From NCBI GenBank assembly GCA_903895005.1, contig CAITSH010000407.1, forward strand, positions 1 through 7,057: a stretch of DNA of 7,057 nt. The letters are read 5' to 3'. This document shows positions 1-5,719 of the stretch, piece after piece; positions within the stretch are counted from its first letter, which is position 1, and each line of letters opens with the position of its first letter. Below the pieces are notes generated by a model that saw only the letters and a program-made list of their open reading frames with translations, did not search any database and had not been told where the DNA came from. Source of the stretch: an uncultured Pseudomonadota bacterium (lineage in GTDB: Bacteria; Pseudomonadota; Gammaproteobacteria; Burkholderiales; SG8-39). The translations under genes were made by a program, and so were the position numbers.

Positions 1-41
1 CATGCAGTTTTGCAGTATTGTAAAAAAGCCAGTCATTACCC

Positions 42-46
42 GAGGA
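42..46 (+). promoter_or_regulatory. Ribosome binding site deciding the start of the DUF1828/1829 gene
   Basis: GAGGA sits 8 nt before the ATG at 55. The longer reading from TTG at 10 has no comparable site, so the shorter protein is preferred. The first 41 bases are too few to call a promoter or an upstream gene. Confidence 0.6.
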
Positions 47-54
47 TTGTTCTC

Positions 55-813
55 ATGAACCTGGAAAACCTCACTGATCAATATTTCAGTTGGCTTAGAT
101 CCAAGACAACCACAAAGCAGATCGACGGTTGGACGGAAATCACCACACCCTATATCGATCGACACAACGATTACATCCAAATCTATGTAAGAAAACACAA
201 TGAAGAATGGATACTGACCGATGCCGGCGAGACCCTGAGCGACCTAGCCTTATCGGGTTGCACGCTAGAGACTCCGAGACGAAAGGCCTTGTTACAAACT
301 ACGCTCAACGGCTTTGGCATGCACATCGAGAACGGCGCAATCACGGTCAAGTCGACAGACAGCCAATATCCTTTGCGCAAACACAGCCTGATACAAGCCA
401 TGTTGTCGGTCAATGACTTGTTTTACCTGGCACGCCCTAACGTAGAGAATTTTTTTTTCGAGGACGTCGCACTGTGGATGGACAGTCAAGAAATTCGCTA
501 TACCGCAGGGTTTAAATTTTCTGGTCGAACCGGATTCGATCATCGGTTTGATTTCGTCGTACCGAAGTCAAAAACACAGCCTGAGCGGATCCTGCGCGCC
601 ATCAACAATCCGGCAAAGGCTCCGATCAGTGCCATGATCATGTCTTGGGAGGACACAAAGGAAACACGTTCTAGCGATTCGATCGCCTACGCCATTCTGA
701 ACGATCGCGAAAAGAAGATTGCAGACGAAATGGTCGATGCATTGCAGAGTTACAACATCACGCCAATTGCATGGTCACAGCGAGAACAATATCGCGACAG
801 GTTAGCCGCCTAA
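55..813 (+). CDS. DUF1828/DUF1829 two-domain protein of unknown function
   Basis: A 252-residue soluble protein with no signal peptide or membrane segment. The N-terminal half (about residues 25-120) matches my memory of the DUF1828 family: TPYIDRHNDYIQIYV, then WILTDAGET, then TPRRKALL and NGFG. The C-terminal half (about 150-245) matches DUF1829: KFSGRTGFDHRFDFVVPKSK, INNPAK, and SWEDTKETR. The two domains are usually found together at about this length, so the gene looks complete. The biochemical role is unknown; conserved acidic and basic residues (FDHRFDF, SWEDTKETR) could suit a nucleic-acid enzyme, but that is a guess. The ATG at 55 is preferred over a TTG at 10 because GAGGA lies 8 nt upstream and the family begins close to this Met. 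Base composition is AT-rich (two sampled 60-nt lines give about 42-43% G+C) against about 68% in a line of the neighbouring gene, which suggests transfer. It converges on trhO with a 4-nt stop overlap. Confidence 0.85.
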   Translation: MNLENLTDQYFSWLRSKTTTKQIDGWTEITTPYIDRHNDYIQIYVRKHNEEWILTDAGETLSDLALSGCTLETPRRKALLQTTLNGFGMHIENGAITVKSTDSQYPLRKHSLIQAMLSVNDLFYLARPNVENFFFEDVALWMDSQEIRYTAGFKFSGRTGFDHRFDFVVPKSKTQPERILRAINNPAKAPISAMIMSWEDTKETRSSDSIAYAILNDREKKIADEMVDALQSYNITPIAWSQREQYRDRLAA

Positions 814-1595
814 CCCCGCCCCACCGGCTGTAAATCCGCCCCCAGCGATTCGCGCGCATCAAACACGAAGCAGCCGCCCTCGTAGTGCGCCTGCCCGACT
901 TCCTCGAAGTATTTGAGGATGCCGCCGTCGAGCTGATAGACCTGCTCCAGTCCGAGCTCGCGCAGGTAGATGGCGGCCTTTTCGCAGCGGATGCCGCCGG
1001 TGCAATAACTCACCACCGTCTTGCCACGCAGCGCGTCGAGGTGTTCGCGCGCGGCCACCGGGAATTCGCCAAAGCGCTGTATGCGCCAGTCGATGGCATT
1101 GGCAAACTTGCCGTAATCCACTTCAAAGGCGTTGCGGGTATCGAGCGTCACCACTTCGCGTCCCTCATCGTCATGGCCGGCATCGAGCCAGCGCTTCACG
1201 GTGGCGGCGCTCACCGCCGGCGCACGCGCCTGATGCGGCTGTATCGCGGGCTGATCCATGCGAATGATTTCGCGTTTGATCTTCACCAGCATCTTGCGAA
1301 ACGGTTGGCTGGCCGACCAGCTCTCCTTGGGGGTTAGCGCAGCCAGGCGCACATCCTGGCGCAGCCATTGCACGAAGCTGCGCACGGCATCGGCATCACC
1401 AGCAAGAAACAGGTTGATGCCCTCGTTTGCCAACAGGATGGTGCCCAACAACTTGCGCGCGCGCGCCTCGTCCAGGCAGCGTTCGCGCAGCGTCGGCAGC
1501 TCGTCCAGCGCAACGAACAGATAGGCCGAGATGTTGAGCACGGCCTCCTTCAACGGTTCCACTCCACCACCCGCATTGCACTCAGCCCTGCGCAC
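810..1595 (-). CDS. trhO: TrhO-type tRNA uridine(34) hydroxylase, rhodanese fold (YceA/UPF0176), short form
   Basis: Cytoplasmic enzyme of the TrhO/YceA family, which makes 5-hydroxyuridine at U34 of tRNAs with molecular oxygen; older annotations call it a sulfurtransferase. The N-terminal UPF0176 domain shows GTILLANEGIN (51-61) and PKESWSASQPFRKMLVKIKREII (89-111). The rhodanese domain shows LDTRNAFEVDYGKF (151-164) and the active loop SYCTGGIRCEKA with Cys198 as the expected catalytic residue. It ends soon after CFVFDAR, without the Cys-rich C-terminal extension of longer members such as the E. coli protein of about 350 residues. The start is uncertain: GTG at 1595 directly follows the stop of the upstream gene, but GTG at 1562 or 1541 would fit family N-termini (VLNISAYLFV) better. 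AAGGAGG at 1550-1544 is only 2 nt from the 1541 codon. It is the last gene of a four-gene minus-strand set. Confidence 0.88.
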   Translation of the reverse strand: MRRAECNAGGGVEPLKEAVLNISAYLFVALDELPTLRERCLDEARARKLLGTILLANEGINLFLAGDADAVRSFVQWLRQDVRLAALTPKESWSASQPFRKMLVKIKREIIRMDQPAIQPHQARAPAVSAATVKRWLDAGHDDEGREVVTLDTRNAFEVDYGKFANAIDWRIQRFGEFPVAAREHLDALRGKTVVSYCTGGIRCEKAAIYLRELGLEQVYQLDGGILKYFEEVGQAHYEGGCFVFDARESLGADLQPVGRG

Positions 1596-1606
1596 TCAGC
1601 CCTGCG
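1578..1606. repeat. 14-bp perfect tandem duplication at the SDR/trhO junction
   Basis: The unit GCACTCAGCCCTGC occurs twice head to tail (1578-1591 and 1592-1605) plus one more matching base. On the minus strand each copy carries a TGA followed by GTG/GC. The first TGA met (1598-1596) ends the NmrA-like gene, and the GTG after it is the outermost possible trhO start. It looks like a recent slippage duplication that lengthened the junction by 14 bp. Confidence 0.85.
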
Positions 1607-2495
1607 GCCGCTCTGCCGCCATGCGCGCAATGAAGTCGGCGTAGCGGCTGGGGGCGCGACCGAGAATCATGCCCAGCACCCGGCCGTTGCCACCCGACAG
1701 GCCATGTGCGCTGTACTGCACGAACATCTTTTCGGCGCGGGCGATCTGCGTTTCGCTGAAGGCGCCGGTCTTGCGCTGATGGTCGCGCCAGTGCGCCACA
1801 TCCTCCACCACCGCATGCACCGCGCGCCCGGCCGGCCAGCCGGCACTCTTGCGCAGCGCTTCGGTCATCAGCGCCGCCATTTCATGCCGGGTGTAGCTGT
1901 CGCCGCTCATCAGCTCGAAGCAGCCACCGGTCCAGCCCGCTTGCGTGGCCATGATGGTGGCGGCAGCGGCAATGTCCTCGACATTCACCAGCGAGAGTTT
2001 CTGATCGGCACCAAAGGGCGTGGCGAATTCGCCGCTGGCAACGATGCCCTTCCAGTCGCGTGTCGACACCTGGAAGTATTGCGTCGGCTGCAAGATGGTG
2101 TAGGGAAGGCCCGAGTCGAACAGACGCCACTCGGCGATGCGCTTGTCGCGGTGATGCGGCATGGCATCGTTCTGTGCGTGCAGCACGCTGTGATAGATGA
2201 ACTGTCGAAACTTGGGGTTGGCGCGGGCTGCATCGATCATCCATTCCACGATCTGCACTTCGCGTTCGCTGAAGCGCGGACAGGCGTGATACACCTGCTG
2301 CACACCCTGCATCGCGGCGGTGACGTCGTTGCGTTGCTCGATGTCACCGATGAAGGCCTCGGCAGCACCAGCTGCGCGTACCTTGGCGGCCGATTCGGCG
2401 CGATGCACGAAGGCCCGCACCTGTAATCCGGCCTGCACGAAATGTTTTAGCACCACCGAGCCGGTCGGCCCGCTTGCTCCTGTCAGAAGAATCAT
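1596..2495 (-). CDS. NmrA-like atypical short-chain dehydrogenase/reductase, NAD(P)-binding
   Basis: A 299-residue cytoplasmic Rossmann-fold protein. The dinucleotide loop is at the extreme N terminus: MILLTGASGPTG, with the GxxGxxG glycines at 6, 9 and 12. Other NmrA/HSCARG-type marks are the strand-end IGDIEQ (49-54), YHSVLHA (101-107), RDKRIAEWRLFDSGLPYTILQPTQYFQ region (116-142) and LVNVEDIAAAA. The classical Tyr-x-x-x-Lys pair is not evident; His114/115 and Lys118 lie where that element is usually found, as in other atypical members. Members act as redox sensors, quinone reductases or sugar/aromatic-modifying enzymes; substrate cannot be told from sequence. The ATG overlaps the stop of the upstream binding-protein gene as ATGA, implying translational coupling, and the gene runs directly into trhO. 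Confidence 0.88.
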   Translation of the reverse strand: MILLTGASGPTGSVVLKHFVQAGLQVRAFVHRAESAAKVRAAGAAEAFIGDIEQRNDVTAAMQGVQQVYHACPRFSEREVQIVEWMIDAARANPKFRQFIYHSVLHAQNDAMPHHRDKRIAEWRLFDSGLPYTILQPTQYFQVSTRDWKGIVASGEFATPFGADQKLSLVNVEDIAAAATIMATQAGWTGGCFELMSGDSYTRHEMAALMTEALRKSAGWPAGRAVHAVVEDVAHWRDHQRKTGAFSETQIARAEKMFVQYSAHGLSGGNGRVLGMILGRAPSRYADFIARMAAERPQG

Positions 2496-3535
2496 TGCCG
2501 TTCTATCTTTCTCGAATCCACCACGCGCACCCAGCGTGCCACTTCGCGTTCCACACGAACGCGCATTTCTTCCGGCGTTGAGGCTGCCGGCTCGCCACCG
2601 AGTTGCTGCAGGCGCTGGCGCACATCGGCCATTTGCAATACCTGCCGCACCTCGAAGTTCAGTTTATCGATGATGGCCGTCGGTGTACCCGGCGCCACCG
2701 CCAGCCCCAGCCAGGAACTGAACTCGATTTCCGGATAGGTTTGATTGATGGTCGGAATGCCGGGTAACTCGGCCGAAGGTTCACGCGAGGACACCGCCAG
2801 CGCGCGTATGCGACCGCTTTTCACCTGCCCTGACATGAAGGTCATGGTCTCGACCATGACATCGATGCGACCACCCAGCAGCTCGGTGATAGCCGGTGCC
2901 GCGCCCTTGAACGGGATATGCGTCATGCTCACACCGGCAGCGAGGTTGAACCACTCACCGAACAGATGATGCGCGCTGCCCACCCCTGCGGACGAAAAAT
3001 TGATCTTGCCCGGCTCGGCCCTGGCCCGCGCCACCAGATCGGTCACCGACTTGATCGGTGATTCGGGCATCACGCCCATCACCATCGGGTAGTTGGTGAC
3101 CGTGGACACCATGGCGAAATCGCGCACCGGATCGTAGGGCAGCTTTTTCAGGATGGCCGCCGACACCGGATGACCACCGGTGAGCAGCACCATGTTCAAA
3201 CCATCGGGGGCGGACTTCACCACATAGTCGTTGGCGATGAGGCCGGTGGCACCGACCTTTTGCTCCACCACCACCGGCTTGCCCCAGCGATCCTGGAATT
3301 TCTGCGCCAGCAGCCGGGTGACGATGTCACTGCTGCCACCAGGCGGAAAGCCGACCACGAACTTCACCTGACCCTTGGGGTAGTCCTGCGCCGCCGAGGC
3401 AACGCCAGTGGCGGCGGAAGATGCAGCCCCCGATTGCGCCAGCACCGGCAGGCTGAGGCTGGCAACAAAAACCATGAGTATGTTGAACACCAGGCGCAGG
3501 CCCGTCGTGTTCCAACGATGATGGATGCAATGCAT
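2492..3535 (-). CDS. Tripartite tricarboxylate transporter periplasmic binding protein (Bug/TctC family)
   Basis: A 347-residue periplasmic solute-binding protein that captures carboxylate-type ligands for TctAB-type membrane partners. A signal peptide is clear: basic start, hydrophobic core LVFNILMVFVASLSLPV, and a likely cut after VLA (residue 33). An Ala/Ser-rich linker follows, then family motifs: YPKGQVKFVVGFPPGGSSDIVTR (the ligand-binding PGG(S/A)xD loop), KPVVVEQKVGATGLIA, LPYDPVRDFAMVS, FSSAGVGSAHHLFGEWF, HIPFKGAAPAITELLGGRID, and GIPTINQTYPEIEFSSWLGLAVAPGTP. The reading frame extends upstream to 3673, but that would overlap the VOC gene and put the signal peptide internally. The ATG at 3535 has GGGAGGGAG just upstream and is chosen. 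No TctA or TctB gene is nearby, which is usual for these orphan Bug proteins in Burkholderiales. The ligand is unknown. Confidence 0.93.
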   Translation of the reverse strand: MHCIHHRWNTTGLRLVFNILMVFVASLSLPVLAQSGAASSAATGVASAAQDYPKGQVKFVVGFPPGGSSDIVTRLLAQKFQDRWGKPVVVEQKVGATGLIANDYVVKSAPDGLNMVLLTGGHPVSAAILKKLPYDPVRDFAMVSTVTNYPMVMGVMPESPIKSVTDLVARARAEPGKINFSSAGVGSAHHLFGEWFNLAAGVSMTHIPFKGAAPAITELLGGRIDVMVETMTFMSGQVKSGRIRALAVSSREPSAELPGIPTINQTYPEIEFSSWLGLAVAPGTPTAIIDKLNFEVRQVLQMADVRQRLQQLGGEPAASTPEEMRVRVEREVARWVRVVDSRKIERQ

Positions 3536-3539
3536 GACT

Positions 3540-3548
3540 CTCCCTCCC
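3540..3548 (-). promoter_or_regulatory. Ribosome binding site fixing the start of the Bug/TctC gene
   Basis: On the minus strand the run GGGAGGGAG contains GGAGG ending 7 nt before the ATG at 3535. It settles the start at the signal-peptide Met rather than the in-frame codon 46 residues upstream. Confidence 0.75.
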
Positions 3549-3581
3549 AGCGTTATCGGTTCACTTTGTCCGTTCAGTTTG

Positions 3582-4256
3582 TTACCGGGCGTTTCGCGCA
3601 GTTGCTTTCGCAGCGCTTTTTTTCGCAGCGCTGGCTTTGCGCCGCGCCCCGGCCAGCGCCGCAGCCAGTTCACGCTTGAGCTTGAGATTGGCAGCGTTCA
3701 ATTCCCGCTGCAGGTTGCGCCGCCAGCGTTCCACCGGCTGAAAGCCCGGCTTGGCCTGCATGGCGTTTTTCACCCACGCCCACAAGGCGGCATCGCTGAG
3801 GGAAAAATCCAGGATCAAACGCATGGGCTGGTTCACATACCAGGGCGTGTCGATATACAGCTCGATGCGATTGCCCTCCGGGTCACGAAAATACAATGAC
3901 AACGCATTGCCATGACACACCGGATGAATATCGCTCACCAGTGCCGCATATGGCTTGCTGGTGACGCGGGCGTAGTAGGCACGCAGGGTGGCCAGACTGT
4001 CGACCCGGAACGACAGTTGATTGATGGGGTTGAAGGCCAGGTTCGCCGGCCGGCCACCGGCCAGCACCAGCTGATGATGCTCGGCGGCATCGCGCGTCAG
4101 AAAGGCAAACGGATGACGACCGGTCGGGGTATTGAGTGGACCACGGTCACTCACCACATAGCCCAGCAGTCCGGTATAGAAACGCACCATGCGCGGCAGG
4201 TTCTCCACCCACATACCAAAATGACTGAAGCTGACGTCAGGTTTCTTGCTGGCCAC
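3582..4256 (-). CDS. VOC-superfamily (glyoxalase/extradiol dioxygenase fold) protein with Lys/Ala-rich tail
   Basis: A 224-residue cytoplasmic protein. Residues about 7-137 form two beta-alpha-beta-beta-beta VOC halves: VSFSHFGMWVENLPRMVRFYTGLLGYVV, then EHHQLVLAGG, then INQLSFRVDSLATLRAYYARV, then LSLYFRDPEGNRIELYID. Likely metal ligands are His12, His60 or 61, and Glu132, giving the 2-His-1-Glu set of ring-cleaving dioxygenases and related enzymes. The fourth position of glyoxalase I (start of the second half) holds Gln80. Substrate is unknown. After the domain come about 50 residues that look helical (WRRNLQRELNAANLKLKRELAAAL), then a basic tail with SAAKK/SAAKA repeats, unusual for this family. 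The start is GTG, with GAGGAG 6 nt before it. It is probably the first gene of the minus-strand set, 46 nt ahead of the Bug gene. Confidence 0.86.
   Translation of the reverse strand: MASKKPDVSFSHFGMWVENLPRMVRFYTGLLGYVVSDRGPLNTPTGRHPFAFLTRDAAEHHQLVLAGGRPANLAFNPINQLSFRVDSLATLRAYYARVTSKPYAALVSDIHPVCHGNALSLYFRDPEGNRIELYIDTPWYVNQPMRLILDFSLSDAALWAWVKNAMQAKPGFQPVERWRRNLQRELNAANLKLKRELAAALAGARRKASAAKKSAAKATARNAR
3606..3632. repeat. Short in-frame direct repeat coding for the VOC protein's basic tail
   Basis: TTTCGCAGCGCT occurs at 3606-3617 and 3621-3632, a period of 15 bp. On the minus strand this encodes the five-residue repeat SAAKK then SAAKA in the C-terminal tail. It is explained by the coding sequence and is not a mobile element. 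Confidence 0.7.
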
Positions 4257-4342
4257 GGCTGTCTCCTCGATGCGTTCCTGGTTGCGCTTGGGCGTAACTT
4301 AGTCAGGCCGCAATGTATCAGCTTGGCGATACACTGCGCGCC
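4257..4342. promoter_or_regulatory. Divergent intergenic region between the VOC operon and the GIY-YIG gene
   Basis: These 86 bases separate two genes read away from each other and must hold both promoters unless transcription comes from farther off. An inverted repeat TGTATC (4314-4319) and GATACA (4328-4333), with an 8-nt spacer, could be an operator. It may equally be overlapping -10-like elements, since TGATACATT on the minus strand is a possible -10. I find no convincing -35 at the right distance for either direction. Confidence 0.4.
4263..4268 (-). promoter_or_regulatory. Ribosome binding site supporting a GTG start for the VOC gene
   Basis: GAGGAG on the minus strand lies 6 nt before the GTG at 4256. 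The VOC domain begins about ten residues after this codon, as expected. Confidence 0.6.
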
Positions 4343-4663
4343 ATGTCCTGGTTTCTCTATCTCATCGAGTGTCGCGACGGCAGTCTGTATACCGGTATCA
4401 CCACCGATGTCGAGCGCCGCTACGCCCAGCATCTCAGTGGCAAGGGGGCGCGCTACACCCGCGCACATCCGCCTCGGCAACTGCTGGGGGCCATCGCTTG
4501 CGGTGATCGCTCCAGCGCATCGCGCGCTGAATATGCGCTCAAGCAATGCAAGCCGACCGAAAAGCGGCGATGGCTGACGCAGCAGATACGCGCCACCAAA
4601 AAGCGCCCAGCAAAGACTCCTGCGATAAAAAAAGCCATAAAGAAAGCCACCAGCCCGACATGA
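4343..4663 (+). CDS. GIY-YIG nuclease family protein (YhbQ/UPF0213-like)
   Basis: A 106-residue single-domain GIY-YIG protein. The signature is in its YhbQ form: WFLYLIECRDGSLYTGIT (residues 3-20), with Tyr7 and Tyr16 as the two motif tyrosines. It is followed by TDVERRYAQHLSGKGARYTR (catalytic-type Arg in ERRY and His in the QH pair) and by SRAEYALKQ carrying the metal-binding Glu. E. coli YhbQ is about 100 residues and has been linked to DNA damage processing; the role here is inferred from that. The C-terminal 25 residues are Lys/Ala/Thr-rich. ATG at 4343 is preferred because the family starts one or two residues before WFLYLI; an ATG at 4313 would add ten residues and sits in the promoter region. 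No clear ribosome site precedes 4343. The stop TGA lies right at the suspected join with foreign DNA, but the gene seems complete. Confidence 0.87.
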   Translation: MSWFLYLIECRDGSLYTGITTDVERRYAQHLSGKGARYTRAHPPRQLLGAIACGDRSSASRAEYALKQCKPTEKRRWLTQQIRATKKRPAKTPAIKKAIKKATSPT

Positions 4664-4670
4664 TCCGACC
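4658..4670. other. Suspected junction between unrelated DNAs
   Basis: The left gene ends with TGA at 4661-4663. The very next codons are the interior of an outer-membrane protein that has no start, no ribosome site and no upstream portion. Gene style changes here too, from Burkholderiales-like to a MacB/secreted-esterase set. A GATC tetranucleotide at 4662-4665 sits on the seam; it would fit ligation of Sau3AI/MboI-type ends, though GATC is frequent in the window. Assembly error, chimeric clone and true recombination cannot be separated from sequence alone. Confidence 0.6.
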
Positions 4671-4783
4671 TCACCCTCACCGCGCAGCACGCCCAGCTCT
4701 ATAACATCAACGTGCTCCAGGGCGACGCCGGCTTCAACACCAACAACTGGGAAGCCCTCGCCGGCCTCCGCTTCAAGTTCTAA
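4664..4783 (+). pseudogene. C-terminal remnant of an outer-membrane beta-barrel protein (5' end missing)
   Basis: Thirty-nine residues are readable from just after the GIY-YIG stop to TAA at 4781-4783, beginning SDLTLTAQHAQLYNINV and ending NNWEALAGLRFKF. Alternating hydrophobic/polar residues and a terminal Phe are typical of the last strands of Gram-negative outer-membrane beta-barrels, where the final aromatic residue is the recognition signal for the assembly machinery. There is no plausible start codon for so short a product, so this is the 3' end of a larger gene cut off at the suspected join. Codon use (CTC, GCC, AAC, TTC) fits a normally expressed gene. A perfect terminator follows 20 nt after the stop. 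The protein's specific family cannot be named from this tail. Confidence 0.65.
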
Positions 4784-4802
4784 GCGGACGCAGAGCCCAA
4801 AC

Positions 4803-4830
4803 AAAAGCCGCCCAGATGGGCGGCTTTTTT
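4803..4830. terminator. Bidirectional Rho-independent terminator
   Basis: AAAAGCCGCCC (4803-4813) pairs perfectly with GGGCGGCTTTT (4818-4828) around an AGAT loop, with six T after the GC stem on the plus strand and TTTT on the minus strand. It lies between two converging genes: 20 nt after the barrel-protein stop and 26 nt after the hydrolase stop. It can therefore end both transcripts. Confidence 0.92.
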
Positions 4831-4855
4831 ATTGGGTTGGAATCCGGACGCTCGC

Positions 4856-5719
4856 TCAGGGGGCCAGCAGGCCGCGCTCCTTCATCCAGACGCCGAGCAG
4901 GTCGGTCCACTGCTTGGCCGCCACGCAGCGATCGGACGCGCCCCAGCCATGCCCGCCCTTGGCCCAGACGTGGACTTCGGTGGAGCCGCCCATCGACTTG
5001 AGCACCTTGGCGAAGGCCATCGAGCCCTCGGCCGGGTAGGTGTCGTCGGCGCTGTGCGCGAAGAACGCCGGCACGGGCTTGGAGCCCTTGGGCGGGATCA
5101 CGCCATCCGGGCCTTCACGCAGGACGCTGTCCGGCTTATCCTTCTCGAAGAGGTAGGCCGGGTAGACCATCACCGCGAAATCCGGACGCGGCGCGTCGGC
5201 TTCGGCCGGGGCGTAAGCCACGCGGGCGGCGAGATTGCCGCCGGCGGAGAAACCGAGGATGCCGACCTTCTTGGGATCGGCGTTCCATTCCTTGGCGCGT
5301 TCGCGGACGAGCTGGATGGTCCGGCGGGCGTCCATCACCGGTACGACCCAGGGCTTTTCGTTGTCACGGCGCGGCACGCGATAGCGCAGCACCACGGCGG
5401 CGCTGCCGAAGGCGTTGAGGCGACGGGCGACTTCGACCCCTTCATGCTGTTCGGCGAGGATGCCGTAACCACCGCCGGGGCAGACGATGACGATAGGCGC
5501 GCCGGGCTTGGCGGCGGGATAGGCGACGAACTCGGGGATCATCACGTCGCCGCGATGGCCGCTCTTATTGAGCACGCCCTTGGGGTCCTGGCCGGGCTTG
5601 GCCTTGAGCGTCTCGGCGGGCGGGACGCCCTCCCAGACGGGGACGGGCGGCAAGGCCTCGGCGGCGAGGGTGGCGGAGAATAATCCGGCGAGGAGCAGGT
5701 TGCGCATGGAGGGGTTCAT
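4856..5719 (-). CDS. Secreted alpha/beta-hydrolase, acetyl-xylan/feruloyl-esterase-like
   Basis: A 287-residue serine hydrolase likely exported to the periplasm or cell surface. Residues 5-20 form a signal peptide (MRNLLLAGLFSATLAA, cut near Ala19/20). The mature part shows an oxyanion-hole loop VCPGGGYG (79-86) and the nucleophile elbow GFSAGG with Ser158. The acid is in AHSADDTYP (Asp225, or 226) and the base in KGGHGWG (His257), in the order and spacing of an alpha/beta hydrolase. The pattern resembles BD-FAE/Axe-type carbohydrate esterases that remove acetyl or feruloyl groups from plant polysaccharides; the substrate is inferred, and a peptidase or other esterase role is possible. The ATG at 5719 overlaps the permease stop as ATGA; a Met four residues later is an alternative start. 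Neither has a good ribosome site, so translation is probably coupled to the permease gene. Confidence 0.88.
   Translation of the reverse strand: MNPSMRNLLLAGLFSATLAAEALPPVPVWEGVPPAETLKAKPGQDPKGVLNKSGHRGDVMIPEFVAYPAAKPGAPIVIVCPGGGYGILAEQHEGVEVARRLNAFGSAAVVLRYRVPRRDNEKPWVVPVMDARRTIQLVRERAKEWNADPKKVGILGFSAGGNLAARVAYAPAEADAPRPDFAVMVYPAYLFEKDKPDSVLREGPDGVIPPKGSKPVPAFFAHSADDTYPAEGSMAFAKVLKSMGGSTEVHVWAKGGHGWGASDRCVAAKQWTDLLGVWMKERGLLAP

Noticed and set aside
1368..2426. Long open frame of 352 codons on the plus strand
   Set aside because: It lies antisense to the NmrA-like gene and part of trhO, has no recognisable motifs and is rich in His/Arg/Gly, as expected for the complement of a GC-rich gene.
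3536..3673. N-terminal extension of the Bug/TctC gene by 46 residues
   Set aside because: It overlaps the VOC gene's 3' end and would bury the signal peptide; the strong ribosome site at 3540-3548 favours the Met at 3535.
4664..4783. A small complete gene of 39 codons
   Set aside because: There is no start codon or ribosome site, and the residues look like the last strands of a barrel protein, so a truncated larger gene is the better reading.
4832..5683. Open frame of 283 codons on the plus strand
   Set aside because: It is the complement of the alpha/beta hydrolase, whose catalytic motifs are all present on the minus strand. The Gly/Asp/His-rich product has no domain character.
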